Program-made: the position numbers and the translations under genes | Shown: piece by piece, positions 45,569 through 55,220 of the stretch | Layout: each line of letters starts with the position of its first letter | How positions within the stretch are numbered: position 1 is the stretch's first letter | NCBI RefSeq assembly: GCF_039595395.1 | Contig: NZ_JBCNLP010000006.1 | Coordinates: forward strand, 253,001 to 317,000 | Source of the DNA: Novosphingobium sp. | GTDB lineage: Bacteria > Pseudomonadota > Alphaproteobacteria > Sphingomonadales > Sphingomonadaceae | Direction of reading: 5' to 3' | Length of the DNA stretch: 64,000 bases | Notes under the pieces: generated by a model | What the model saw: only the letters and a program-made list of their open reading frames with translations | Databases searched by the model: none | Told to the model about the DNA's origin: nothing

Positions 45569-47395
45569 TCAGCGCTTCGCGCTTTCCTCCGCGATATAGG
45601 CGTCGATGCACTGATCCAGCACGGTCAGCGGCATGGCGCCGGGCAGCAGCCCCGCATCATGGAACTTGCGGATGTCGAAGCGCGGACCCAGCGCGGCCTT
45701 GGCCTTCGCGCGCAGGCGCAGCCAGTCCAGCTTGCCCAGCATATAGCTGCAGGCCTGACCCGGCCAGGTGCAGTAACGCTCGACCTCGGTGGTGGCCATG
45801 GTTTCGGGGTCGCCGATGGTGTCGGTGAAGAAGGTGATGGCTTTCTCGCGGCTCCAGCCCATGGCGTGCATGCCGCTGTCGACCACCAGACGCACCGCGC
45901 GGAACATGGCGTCATGCAACTGGCCGACATGGCCCAGCGGGTCGTCGGCATAGGCCCCCATTTCGACCGCCAGCTCCTCGGCATAAAGCGCCCAGCCTTC
46001 GCCATAGCCGGAGAAGAACTGCACCTTGCGGATCTCGGGCAGGCCCGCCTCCAGCGCCAGCGTGCCTTGCAGATGGTGGCCGGGAATGCCCTCGTGATAG
46101 GTCAGCGTCGGCAGGGTCCAGCGCGGCACCTCGGCGGTATCGCGCAGGTTGATGTAATAGGCGCCGGGGCGCGTGCCGTCGAGCGACCCGCTCTGGTAAT
46201 AGCCGCCCGGCGCGCCCGCCTCGGTGGCCTTGGGCACGCGGCGGATGGTCAGCGGCGTCTTGGGCAGGGTGCCGAACCATTCGGGCAGGCGGGCCTGCAT
46301 CTTGACGACCAGCTTGTTAAGGTCGGCGATCAGCGTTTCCTTGCCCGGATCGGTGTTGGGATAGCGGTACTGCGGATCGTCATACAGCTTGCGCAATCGT
46401 TGGCCGACGCTGCCTTCCGAGAGGCCCTGGGCCGACAGGATGGTATCGATCTGGGCGCTTTGCTGCGTGATCAGCTCCAGCCCGGTGCGGTGGATCTCCT
46501 CGGGCCCCATGGTGCTGGTGGTGTAGGAGCGCAGCATCACGCGATAGAGGTCCGCGCCCTTGGGCAGGCGCGCCACACCCGCCGTATGCACCGCCTTGGG
46601 CTGCAGGCTTTCCAGCAGGGCGATCTGGCGGCTCAGTGCCGGCTGGATGCTCTTGGTGTAGATGGCGGTGGCGCGGGCCTGCCAATCCCCGGCAATACCC
46701 TTGGCCGCCGTGCGCCGCACCAGCGACTGCACCAGATTGGCCTGATCCGCCGGAACATCGCGGAGCGCCTTGAGCTGGATCAGCGCCTTGGTCAGGATGA
46801 AATCGGGCGGGATCACCCCCAGCGCCACGTCATGGCGGACCTGCGCGCTTTCCTGATCGAGCGCGGTGGCGAAAGCGTCAAGGCGCGCCAGATAGGCCTT
46901 GGCGTCGTCGGCGCTCTCGATGGTGTGCTGGCTGTCGAGGAAGTCGGGCACCTGCTGGTAGCAGCCGGTCAATTGAGACACGGCATAGGGCGTGCCGATG
47001 GTTGGGAAGGTGCGATAGGTCTCATCCTGCACCTGCGTGGAAAACAGCACGCTGGCATGGTTCCAGCGGTTGAGCCCGGTCAGCTTGGCGACATCGATGG
47101 CGCGCAGCCGGGCCAGCCACAAGGCGGTCTGCTTCTTGTCGCTTTCCCATGCGGCCAGCGAGCGGTCATCCAGCCTGCTCTTGGCCGCCAGCCTGGCGCC
47201 CTTGTCCAGCCCCAGCGAGGTGACCGTCTCGGGCGAGCGGTCGAGCGCCTGCTTCATCATGGCATCGAACAGAGTGGCCAGCCGCTGGTCTTCGGCGCTG
47301 GTGGTGACGGTCTGCGCGCGGGCTGTGCCCAGACGCGCCAGCATGACCAGCGCCGAAGCGGCGGCGCCCGATTGCATCATGTCTCGACGGTTCAT
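45569..47395 (-). CDS. DUF885 family secreted metallopeptidase-like protein
   Basis: 608 residues. The N-terminus N-R-R-D-M-M-Q-S-G-A-A-A-S-A-L-V has a Tat-like double arginine, with cleavage near A-R-A-Q. DUF885 proteins have a zincin-like fold; the H-E-G-I-P-G-H-H-L-Q motif and the downstream G-Y-G-E-G-W-A-L-Y-A-E-E-L provide the likely zinc ligands and catalytic Glu. Family members are annotated as peptidases with little biochemistry. Third gene of a minus-strand operon S9 - DUF5695 - DUF885, 87 bases after DUF5695. It may hydrolyse short Hyp-rich peptides. Confidence 0.85.
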   Translation of the reverse strand: MNRRDMMQSGAAASALVMLARLGTARAQTVTTSAEDQRLATLFDAMMKQALDRSPETVTSLGLDKGARLAAKSRLDDRSLAAWESDKKQTALWLARLRAIDVAKLTGLNRWNHASVLFSTQVQDETYRTFPTIGTPYAVSQLTGCYQQVPDFLDSQHTIESADDAKAYLARLDAFATALDQESAQVRHDVALGVIPPDFILTKALIQLKALRDVPADQANLVQSLVRRTAAKGIAGDWQARATAIYTKSIQPALSRQIALLESLQPKAVHTAGVARLPKGADLYRVMLRSYTTSTMGPEEIHRTGLELITQQSAQIDTILSAQGLSEGSVGQRLRKLYDDPQYRYPNTDPGKETLIADLNKLVVKMQARLPEWFGTLPKTPLTIRRVPKATEAGAPGGYYQSGSLDGTRPGAYYINLRDTAEVPRWTLPTLTYHEGIPGHHLQGTLALEAGLPEIRKVQFFSGYGEGWALYAEELAVEMGAYADDPLGHVGQLHDAMFRAVRLVVDSGMHAMGWSREKAITFFTDTIGDPETMATTEVERYCTWPGQACSYMLGKLDWLRLRAKAKAALGPRFDIRKFHDAGLLPGAMPLTVLDQCIDAYIAEESAKR

Positions 47396-47482
47396 CGCAT
47401 ATCCACTCCCGGTTGGGGCGGGGCCCCTTAATAGGCTGGTATCTTTCCTGTTTCAGAGCCCCCGTCAACGTATCTGGCGAAC

Positions 47483-50218
47483 TTATCTGGTGAGCCGCAG
47501 CGTGGTCGGCCCGGCGCCCAGCGCCACGGTGTAGCCGCCCCGCTCCATCGCGCCGGGAGCGGTGTAATGCGCGGCGCCCGGCACGGTGCTTTCGACAAAC
47601 ATGCGGGCAGCCTGCTCCCCCGGCGTTGCCGGATCGAGGGTGAGGGTGATCGCACCATCGGCAAGCGTATAGCGGGCGCTGGCGATGCGCCCGGCCTCCA
47701 GCGTGATCCACAGACCGGCGGGCGCGATGAACAGGCGCCTGCGTGCGCCATCCCTGGGGGTGATGGCGACGGCGCTGTCTTCACGCTTCAGGTCGCCGCC
47801 GAAGGACAGCCAGCCAAAGGTGGGGTCATTCACCAGATAGGAACCCGCCGCGATGGCATGGCCATAGAAGCCCATGCCATAGTCGCCCGTCAGCGCATCC
47901 CAGCGCATCATGTCAGGCCAGCTATGGAAGGCCGCCGAGCCGAAGCCCTGCTGGTCGATGTTGGTGATGCCGCCCATCATGCCGCCATAGGCCACGCGCA
48001 GCAGATGCAGATCGCCCGGGTTGCGCCGATAGGCGTCGAACAGCGGCACCGCATTGAGCGCCGAGCCGTAATGATGGATCTGCCGCTCGATGCGCGAGAC
48101 CTTGCCGCCATAGAGAAAATCCCAATAGCGCCGCGCATTGCCGTTGTAGCCCCAGCTTGGGATGGTGGGATCATAGCCCAGGATGACCTCGCTGGTCTCC
48201 TGCGCCTGCTTGTCATAGCCGAAGTAGCGCATCCAGGCGTAGACTTCCGGTTGGCCGGTGGAATCCCAGGCCATCTCGCTGCCGAAGGGGTATTTCAGGC
48301 TGCGCCAATGGTCGGCGCGTTCCTTCATCAGGCGCTCCATCTCGGCCGCCTGCGTGGTCATCCCCTCGCGCTTCAGATCCTTGAGGATGTCGAGGAAGAC
48401 ATCGCCCTCCATCTGGCCGAATTGCGCGTAATAGGGCGCGTCGCGCATCATGGCGGTGGCGGTGCGGTAGGCCCAGTCGAGATAGAAACGCCAGTCATGC
48501 AGCGTGACCAGCCCGCTGTTGTTGCGGGCCAGACGGTACAGCACCCAATGGCCGATCGCCACATGGGGATAGTTGTAGGAGCGCCCGATGTCCTCGGAAT
48601 CCTTCTTCGACCATGACGTCCAGCTATGCCAGTCGATCTTCGGGTCGTAATAGTCGGGGAACTCCTTGGGGTCGTAATAGAACAGGCTCTTGCGGACGGC
48701 GCCCGCATGTTCCCCCTCGGCCACTTGCAGATGGCCCAGCACGGTTTCATTGACCAGCCGCTCCAGCTTGGCCACTTCCTCGGCGTTTGGATTGTCGAGC
48801 TGCTTGACCATGGCGGCAACCCAGCTTCCCGCACCGCCCTCGTCGCTCATCCCCGCCACCCAGACGCGGCCATCCTGCGTGAGCAGGCGGTTCTCCTCGC
48901 GGTCATAGGTCAGGATCGCGGGGGAGCGGTGGAAGGGATCGCCCTTGCCCTCGAACCACTGGCTGGTGGTGGCGAAATGGCCAAGGTCGGCGGCCACCTG
49001 ATCCAGCGGCTTGGTGATGTCATAGCTGATCGTCTGCACCTGCCCATCGGCATAGGTGACCGACAGGCGTGCCGGGCCCCAGCCCTGTGCACGCACGACA
49101 TAGCGGGCCCAGCCTTTGCCTGTGCCATCGGGGGTAACGGTCAGCGCGCCCGCCGGGCTGGTGGTGAAGCTCTTGACCGGGGTGGGCGATTTCAGGAACA
49201 GGCTGGCGGTCTGGTCGGTGGGCAGGACATAGCCGGGGATGCCCACGGCCACCGGGCGGCCATGCGCGGCCAGCGTGTCCTCGATTCCGCGGATCGAGGG
49301 CGAAAGGGCAAAGCGCAGGCCGAAGCTGCGGCTCTGGCCGGGGCTGAGCGTGATGCTGGTGGGGGTGTTCCATTGCTCGCCCGCCTTGGCCCATTCCTTT
49401 TCGGCAAAGCCCTTGCTGGCGACAGTCCAGTCATAGAAACCCTCGCTGACCTGGGTGCGGGGGCTTTTTTCGGTGAAGATGTCCTCGCCGGAGTGGCGCC
49501 CTTCCTGCATCAGCGGCTTGTAGGCCTCCAGCGGGGTGCCTTTTTCAGGCATCACCACCAAAGCGGGCCCCGCACCGTTCAGCCGCGTGACCTGCAGATA
49601 GCCCGCATCGCGCCCGATATAGGGATCGACGAAACTGGCCTGACTGTGCGCCTGATCCAGATCGCGGTCGAGAATGATGTTGTCGAAGACCATGGGCATG
49701 CCCAGCGCGCCGATCTCCACCGGAGCCTTGCCGGTGTTGGTCAGGGCGAAACGCAGGGCGAGCGTGCCCTTTTCCACCACCCAGCGCCGTTCGACCTTCA
49801 GCAGCAGGCCTGTGCCCAACGTGGCGGTGATATCGGCGGCGGCCAGATCGCCCTTGTGGAGGGACAGGGGCTGGATCGCCTTGCGCTGATGCTGGCTGGC
49901 GAAATCCTGCCAAGGGCCATCGCCGCTGCGAAGGCGCAGATGCAGATCGCCGATATGGTTGTAGCCATCGCCCGCGCGTTCAGGCTCGCGCCCGCCGGGG
50001 ACGAAGTCGAAACCGGGCTCGCCATCGGGCGACAGCCGCGCCAAAGTCTGCGTATCGCTGCGCAGCGCCAGCGTAAAACCGCCGGCGCGCAGCACCCGCG
50101 TCGCGATGGGCGGATAGACCTTGGCGGCAGGCTTGGGCGCTTCCTCCTCGGCGTGAGCCATCGGGGCAAGCGTGGCCAGCAGGGCCAGCAGCGGCAGGTG
50201 GCGCAATAAGGGCATCAT
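47483..50218 (-). CDS. DUF5695 family secreted protein, candidate carbohydrate-active enzyme
   Basis: 911 residues. The start at 50218 is chosen because ATGA overlaps the S9 stop and a signal peptide follows directly (L-L-A-L-L-A-T-L-A-P-M-A-H-A). The longer upstream frame is a shadow of the S9 gene. The N-terminal half is beta-sandwich-like; the C-terminal half is rich in W, Y and helices (W-H-S-W-T-S-W, N-Y-P-H-V-A-I-G-H-W, G-Y-N-G-N-A-R-R-Y-W-D-F), as in (alpha/alpha)6 glycosidases. I recall such proteins as DUF5695, with no established activity. Its operon suggests action on glycans of a proline/hydroxyproline-rich protein. Confidence 0.65.
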   Translation of the reverse strand: MMPLLRHLPLLALLATLAPMAHAEEEAPKPAAKVYPPIATRVLRAGGFTLALRSDTQTLARLSPDGEPGFDFVPGGREPERAGDGYNHIGDLHLRLRSGDGPWQDFASQHQRKAIQPLSLHKGDLAAADITATLGTGLLLKVERRWVVEKGTLALRFALTNTGKAPVEIGALGMPMVFDNIILDRDLDQAHSQASFVDPYIGRDAGYLQVTRLNGAGPALVVMPEKGTPLEAYKPLMQEGRHSGEDIFTEKSPRTQVSEGFYDWTVASKGFAEKEWAKAGEQWNTPTSITLSPGQSRSFGLRFALSPSIRGIEDTLAAHGRPVAVGIPGYVLPTDQTASLFLKSPTPVKSFTTSPAGALTVTPDGTGKGWARYVVRAQGWGPARLSVTYADGQVQTISYDITKPLDQVAADLGHFATTSQWFEGKGDPFHRSPAILTYDREENRLLTQDGRVWVAGMSDEGGAGSWVAAMVKQLDNPNAEEVAKLERLVNETVLGHLQVAEGEHAGAVRKSLFYYDPKEFPDYYDPKIDWHSWTSWSKKDSEDIGRSYNYPHVAIGHWVLYRLARNNSGLVTLHDWRFYLDWAYRTATAMMRDAPYYAQFGQMEGDVFLDILKDLKREGMTTQAAEMERLMKERADHWRSLKYPFGSEMAWDSTGQPEVYAWMRYFGYDKQAQETSEVILGYDPTIPSWGYNGNARRYWDFLYGGKVSRIERQIHHYGSALNAVPLFDAYRRNPGDLHLLRVAYGGMMGGITNIDQQGFGSAAFHSWPDMMRWDALTGDYGMGFYGHAIAAGSYLVNDPTFGWLSFGGDLKREDSAVAITPRDGARRRLFIAPAGLWITLEAGRIASARYTLADGAITLTLDPATPGEQAARMFVESTVPGAAHYTAPGAMERGGYTVALGAGPTTLRLTR

Positions 50219-52617
50219 GAATGGCTCGCTGTTGGCGCGTAGGGGATGGCGGGCGGCGTTTCGCCCAGCAGGTTCAGCGTGAAATAATCGAGGAATTTCT
50301 TCCAGTAATAGGGCTGGTAGACGGCATGGCGCGTGTTGGGCAGCACCACCATGTCCACATCCTTGCCGGCATCGATCAGCGCCTTTTCCAGCCGGAAGCT
50401 GGCGGTAATCGGCACATTGTCGTCGATATCGCCATGAACCAGCAGCAGCTTGCCCTTCAGGTTCTTCGCCACCGAGAGGTTCGAATTGCGCTCCCACGTG
50501 GCATCGTCGGCCAGCCCCATCGAGACCTCCGGCCACCAGGCCTTGTCCAGTCGCAACTCGTGATTGCCCGAGGAGGCGATGCCCACCTTGAAGAAATCAG
50601 GCCGTCGCAGCATGAAACGCGCCGCATCATAGCCCCCCGCCGAGCCGCCATAGACGCCCACGCGGCTGGTATCGATATAGGGATAGCGCGCGGCCATCTG
50701 GCGGATCAGGGCGATATGATCGTCCAGCCCGACCTCGCCCAGATTCTGGAAGGCGGGCAGGCGGAAAGCCTGACCCCGCCGCGATGTGCCGCGCCCATCG
50801 ATCATCACCACGATCGCGCCCAACTGAGCCAGAGCATTGCCCGAAACGCGATGCGCATCGGCAAAGCTGGCGGGCACATCGGTGGTGGTGGGGCCGGTGT
50901 AGACATTGTCGATCACCGGATAATGCAGCGCCGGGTCCAGATGCGCCGGGCGCAGGATCATGCCCTGAATGGGTGTTTTGCCATCCGCCGCCATGCCCTG
51001 AAACAGCTCCGGATCGGCATAGCCTGCGGCCTTCCATGCGCTGTCATCGGCGGTGCCCAGTTCGCGCAGGATCGCGCCGGTCTTGCCGTCGCGCAGCACG
51101 GTGCGCGTGGGCGTGGCGGGGCTGGACATGGCGTCCACGATCCAACGCCCGTCCTCCGAGACGCTGGCATCATGGTCGAGCGGTTCGGGGGTCAGTTCCA
51201 AAGGCGCGCTGCCGTCCAGCGTTACGCGGTAAAGCGAGCGCCAATAGGGATTGCGGCTGGACTCGCGCCCCACGCCGGTCACGATCAGATCATGGCCATC
51301 CTCGGCGATGTGATCGACCGACAGCACCTCCCAATTGCCTTTGGTCAGCGGTGTGCCGGCCTTGGGCGCATCGGGGCGCACCAGATAGAGTTGCGCCCAG
51401 CCCGACCTTTCGGAAATCGCCAGTTCGCCATGCAGCTGAGGTGCCGGGATCAGCGCCGAGGAGGTCACCGTCACCACCGGCGCAACGGCATCCTCGGCCA
51501 GAACCATGGTGGCGCCGGTTTCGGGATCGGCGGAATACACCACCTGCCGCGCATAACCGCGCTCGGTCCAGGTCATGCGCGGGCGGCCATGCTCCCAGCC
51601 CAGATCGGGCGCGGCGGGATAGAGCAGCGCTTCGGCGGGCATGTCGATGGGCACGATGCGCGCCTTGCCCGCCTTCATCGCGGCCTCCACATCCACCACC
51701 ATGCGCCGGGCTAGAGGCAGCATCTTCGCCCCGGCCAGCGGATAGATGTAGTGGAACGTATGCGGCGTAAAGCTGCCCGAGGGGCTCTGCTGGGTGATGG
51801 ACAGCGGCTCGACACCGCGTGTATCCAGACGCCAGCTCAGCAGATAGCGGCTGTCGGGCGACCATTGCGCCGAGACCGGGAGCACGGGCTCCTCGGTGTT
51901 CTGCTTGATGATGTCCATCAGCGGGGCGATCTCGCGCCCATAGGGTTCCTCGCGGGTGCCGTCAGAGGTCAGCGGCACTTCATGGCCGGATTTCACATCC
52001 ACGGCGTAAAGGTTGTAGGCTCGGTACACCACGCGCCAGCGCCCGTCGGGGGAGAGCAGGCCTCTGGCCGGATCGGGCTCGGCATGGTCGGCGGCGGTGA
52101 CGGTCTTGCCGTCATACTGCCAGTCCTTGTCCTGCGCCTTGAAGGTCAGCAATCCGGTGTGGGGGTCGAAATCGGCATCCTCGATGCGCAGCTTTTCGGG
52201 CGGCACGGCGGGATGTCCGGCTTGCGCAAAGGCGTTTGCAAGATCGGCCTGATTGGCGATCTCGCGCTCCTGCTGCGTGGTCAGGTCGAGATAGAGGTAG
52301 CGACGGCTGGCCAGCGGGCCCCTGCGATAGAGCAGCCCCGCGCCATCATGCGTGAAGGACGGGGACAGATTGGCATCGATCAGCAGCGAGCCCGCGCCTT
52401 CGTTCAACAGGCGCAAGGCCGTGCCATAACGCTGCATGAGCGGAGGCGAGATTGGCACGGGAAGGGCTGTGGGCGCGGCGGTTGGCGATAAGGCGCGCGG
52501 CATTGTGTGCTTGCGGCCATGGCCGGGTGCGGCCGCCTTGGCGGTGGTGGCACTCGCCCCCCCGGCCAGAACCAGGGCGAGCGTTGCGACAAAGGCGAGG
52601 GAAGTGGGCTTTCGCAA
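50215..52617 (-). CDS. S9 family (DPP4-like) serine peptidase, secreted
   Basis: 800 residues with a signal peptide (about 8-30). N-terminal beta-propeller (DPPIV_N) then the alpha/beta hydrolase domain. The triad is Ser659 in Y-G-G-S-A-G-G-Y, Asp732 in H-G-D-I-D-D-N-V and His764 in N-T-R-H-A-V-Y. S9B enzymes remove X-Pro or X-Ala dipeptides, so proline- or hydroxyproline-rich peptides are likely substrates. First gene of the minus operon. Its promoter lies in the inverted-repeat element at 52681, divergent from the GH127 gene. Confidence 0.92.
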   Translation of the reverse strand: MRKPTSLAFVATLALVLAGGASATTAKAAAPGHGRKHTMPRALSPTAAPTALPVPISPPLMQRYGTALRLLNEGAGSLLIDANLSPSFTHDGAGLLYRRGPLASRRYLYLDLTTQQEREIANQADLANAFAQAGHPAVPPEKLRIEDADFDPHTGLLTFKAQDKDWQYDGKTVTAADHAEPDPARGLLSPDGRWRVVYRAYNLYAVDVKSGHEVPLTSDGTREEPYGREIAPLMDIIKQNTEEPVLPVSAQWSPDSRYLLSWRLDTRGVEPLSITQQSPSGSFTPHTFHYIYPLAGAKMLPLARRMVVDVEAAMKAGKARIVPIDMPAEALLYPAAPDLGWEHGRPRMTWTERGYARQVVYSADPETGATMVLAEDAVAPVVTVTSSALIPAPQLHGELAISERSGWAQLYLVRPDAPKAGTPLTKGNWEVLSVDHIAEDGHDLIVTGVGRESSRNPYWRSLYRVTLDGSAPLELTPEPLDHDASVSEDGRWIVDAMSSPATPTRTVLRDGKTGAILRELGTADDSAWKAAGYADPELFQGMAADGKTPIQGMILRPAHLDPALHYPVIDNVYTGPTTTDVPASFADAHRVSGNALAQLGAIVVMIDGRGTSRRGQAFRLPAFQNLGEVGLDDHIALIRQMAARYPYIDTSRVGVYGGSAGGYDAARFMLRRPDFFKVGIASSGNHELRLDKAWWPEVSMGLADDATWERNSNLSVAKNLKGKLLLVHGDIDDNVPITASFRLEKALIDAGKDVDMVVLPNTRHAVYQPYYWKKFLDYFTLNLLGETPPAIPYAPTASHS

Positions 52618-52680
52618 GGGTTTTGGTCCCGGTCGATGGCGATGTGGAATGGCGTGGATGATGGGCGTTGGCAGCGGATG

Positions 52681-52717
52681 CTGTCAACAATGTTATACGA
52701 TATTTTCCTGTTGACAG
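52681..52717. promoter_or_regulatory. Inverted repeat enclosing GTATAC-type operator copy 2 (divergent promoters)
   Basis: CTGTCAACA (52681-52689) and TGTTGACAG (52709-52717) are a perfect 9-bp inverted repeat. Between them lies GTTATACGATAT (52692-52703), a one-base variant of the shared operator. Each arm holds a TTGACA box, one per strand. On the minus strand TATAAC (52692-52697) can serve as -10 for the S9 operon. Confidence 0.65.
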
Positions 52718-52797
52718 TGGGTTAATTTGCCATCTACTCCTACTTAATGCCAGAAAATGGCGGGTTTCGAGGATTTGAAAATCCTTCATCGCAATTA

Positions 52798-52810
52798 TAG
52801 TATACGATTA
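52798..52810 (+). promoter_or_regulatory. GTATAC operator copy 3, before GH127
   Basis: TAGTATACGATTA lies 20 bases before the GH127 start and would overlap its -10 region; TTGAAA at 52775-52780 is a candidate -35. Confidence 0.65.
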
Positions 52811-52830
52811 TTTCGAGATTGAGGGGCTTG

Positions 52831-55191
52831 ATGATGAAAACGACCCGCCGCGAATGGATGGTTGGCACGGCTGCCACTGCTTTGGTGGGAGGTCGCGCGA
52901 TGGCCGTCGCGCCGGTGCGGGGTCTTGGTAAGGTGAAGCCTCTGCCCTTGCGCGATGTTCGGCTGCTGCCTTCCGACTATGCCCGCGCGGTGGAGGTCAA
53001 CCGGCTCTATCTGCTGTCGCTCAGCGCCGACCGCTTTCTGCACAATTTCCGCAAATATGCCGGGCTGGAGCCCAAGGCGCCGATCTATGGTGGCTGGGAA
53101 AGCGACACGATCGCGGGCCATTCGCTGGGGCACTATCTCTCGGCGCTGGTGCTGATGTGGCAGCAGACAAGTGACGCCGAATGCCGCCGCCGCGCCGATT
53201 ACATCGTTGAGGAGCTGGCGCTGGTGCAGGCGCATCGGGCTGGCGGCTATGTCGGCGGGCTGGGGCGCAAGACCAAGGATGGCAAGATCGTCGATGGCGA
53301 GGTGATCTTCCATGAGGTGATGGCCGGAGACATCCGCTCGGGCGGGTTTGATCTCAATGGCTCGTGGTCGCCGCTCTACACGGTGCACAAGGTGTTTGCC
53401 GGGCTTCTCGATGTGCATGAGGCCTGGGGCAATGCGCGCGCGCTGCAGGTGGCGCTGGGGCTGGGCGCCTATTTCAAGCGCATGTTCGATGCGCTGAATG
53501 ATGCGCAGATGCAGGCGGTGCTGGGCTGCGAATATGGCGGCCTCAACGAAAGCTACGCCGAGCTTTATGCCCGCACGGGCGATGCGCAGTGGCTGGCGGT
53601 GGCGATGCGTATCTATGACCGGCGTGTGCTGGACCCGCTGGTGGCGCAGGAGGACAAGCTCGCCAACTTCCATGCCAACACCCAGGTGCCCAAGCTGATT
53701 GGCCTCGCGCGCATCCACGAGCTGAATGGCAAACCCGAGCCGGCGCGCGCTGGGCAGTTCTTCTGGGATGCGGTGACGCGGCATCATTCCTATGTCATTG
53801 GCGGCAATGCCGACCGCGAATATTTCTCCGAGCCGGACACGCTGGCCGATCATATCACCGAACAGACCTGCGAACATTGCAATAGTTACAACATGCTCAA
53901 GCTGACGCGGCATCTTTACGGCTGGCAGCCCGATGGCGCATTGTTTGATTATTATGAGCGCACCCATCTCAACCATGTGATGGCGGCGCAAGATCCCGCC
54001 AATGGCGGCTTCACCTATATGACCCCGTTGATGAGCGGGGCAGCGCGGGGCTATTCGCAGCCCGATGAGGAAGCCTTCTGGTGCTGTGTCGGTTCAGGCA
54101 TGGAGAGCCACGCCAAGCATGGCGATTCCATTTTCTGGGAAGATGGGCACACGCTTTTCGTCAATCTCTACATCCCGGCGCAGGCGCAATGGGTGGCGCG
54201 GGGTGTGCGGCTGCGTCTGGAAACGCGTTACCCCTATGAGCCCGACACCAGCCTGACGCTGGAGAAGGTGGGCAAGCTCGCGCATTTCGCTCTGGCATTG
54301 CGCGTGCCGGGCTGGGCGCAGGGCAAGGCGCTGGTGGCGGTGAATGGCGCGACCGTCGCACCGGTGCTGCGCAACGGCTATGCCGTAATCGAGCGGATGT
54401 GGAAGGCCGGGGATCGCGTCTCGCTGGTGCTCCCGCTGGATCTGCGGCTGGAGGCGGTGCCCGGCGCCCCCGATACGGTGGCGGTGCTGCGCGGGCCGAT
54501 GGTGATGGCCGCCGATCTGGGCCCGACCGAGGTGGAGTGGACCGGCGTCGATCCGGCGATGGTGGGCGAGGCGCCGCTGGCCGCCTTCCGCGCCATGGTT
54601 TCGGACCGTCCGCGTTTTGCCACGCAGGGCGTGCTGCGCCCGGCCAACTATGCCTTCGTGCCCTTTTACAGCCAGTATGAACGGCGCAGCGCGGTCTATT
54701 TCAAGCGCTTCAGCGAGGCCGCGTGGAAGACCGAGGAGGCTGGTTTCCTCGCTGATCAGGCGCGCATGCGCGACATTGCCGCGCGTTCGGTCGATGTGAT
54801 GCATCTGGGCGAAATGCAGCCCGAGCGTGACCACAGCCTGACCTCGGACCTGTCCTATCCGCTGACCTATCGTGGCAAGAACGGGCGCGATGCGCGCGGC
54901 GGTGGTTATTTCGACTTTGCCATGAAGGTGAAGCCCGGGCCGCTGGTCCTGCAGGCCACCTATTGGGGCAGCGAGCGCAAGCGCAGCTTCGATATTCTGG
55001 TTGATGGGGTGAAGGTCGTGACGGCCACGATCGACAATGATCGGCCCGGCAAGTTCTTCGACGCCGAATATCCCATCCCCGAGGCGCTGACCAAGGGCAA
55101 GACCAGCGTGAAGATACGCTTCGAAGCCCATGATCGTGAGACGGCGGGCCCGGTCTTCGGTGTGAGGATCTTCACCCAGGCGCCGAGCTGA
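52831..55191 (+). CDS. GH127/GH146-type beta-L-arabinofuranosidase
   Basis: 786 residues from the ATG at 52831 (GAGGGG at 52821-52826). Tat signal T-R-R-E-W-M-V-G-T-A-A. The DUF1680 catalytic domain is complete: zinc and nucleophile residues Glu348-x-Cys350 (C-E-H-C-N-S-Y-N-M-L) and Cys418-Cys419 (F-W-C-C-V-G-S-G-M-E-S), matching E338, C340, C417 and C418 of Bifidobacterium HypBA1; Glu330 is a likely acid. A C-terminal beta domain (DUF6805-like, F-D-I-L-V-D-G-V-K) follows. The family removes beta-L-Araf from hydroxyproline-linked arabinosides. Followed after 29 bases by GH27. Confidence 0.9.
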   Translation: MMKTTRREWMVGTAATALVGGRAMAVAPVRGLGKVKPLPLRDVRLLPSDYARAVEVNRLYLLSLSADRFLHNFRKYAGLEPKAPIYGGWESDTIAGHSLGHYLSALVLMWQQTSDAECRRRADYIVEELALVQAHRAGGYVGGLGRKTKDGKIVDGEVIFHEVMAGDIRSGGFDLNGSWSPLYTVHKVFAGLLDVHEAWGNARALQVALGLGAYFKRMFDALNDAQMQAVLGCEYGGLNESYAELYARTGDAQWLAVAMRIYDRRVLDPLVAQEDKLANFHANTQVPKLIGLARIHELNGKPEPARAGQFFWDAVTRHHSYVIGGNADREYFSEPDTLADHITEQTCEHCNSYNMLKLTRHLYGWQPDGALFDYYERTHLNHVMAAQDPANGGFTYMTPLMSGAARGYSQPDEEAFWCCVGSGMESHAKHGDSIFWEDGHTLFVNLYIPAQAQWVARGVRLRLETRYPYEPDTSLTLEKVGKLAHFALALRVPGWAQGKALVAVNGATVAPVLRNGYAVIERMWKAGDRVSLVLPLDLRLEAVPGAPDTVAVLRGPMVMAADLGPTEVEWTGVDPAMVGEAPLAAFRAMVSDRPRFATQGVLRPANYAFVPFYSQYERRSAVYFKRFSEAAWKTEEAGFLADQARMRDIAARSVDVMHLGEMQPERDHSLTSDLSYPLTYRGKNGRDARGGGYFDFAMKVKPGPLVLQATYWGSERKRSFDILVDGVKVVTATIDNDRPGKFFDAEYPIPEALTKGKTSVKIRFEAHDRETAGPVFGVRIFTQAPS

Positions 55192-55220
55192 GGTTCCATA
55201 ATTCCAATCAGGGGATGATT

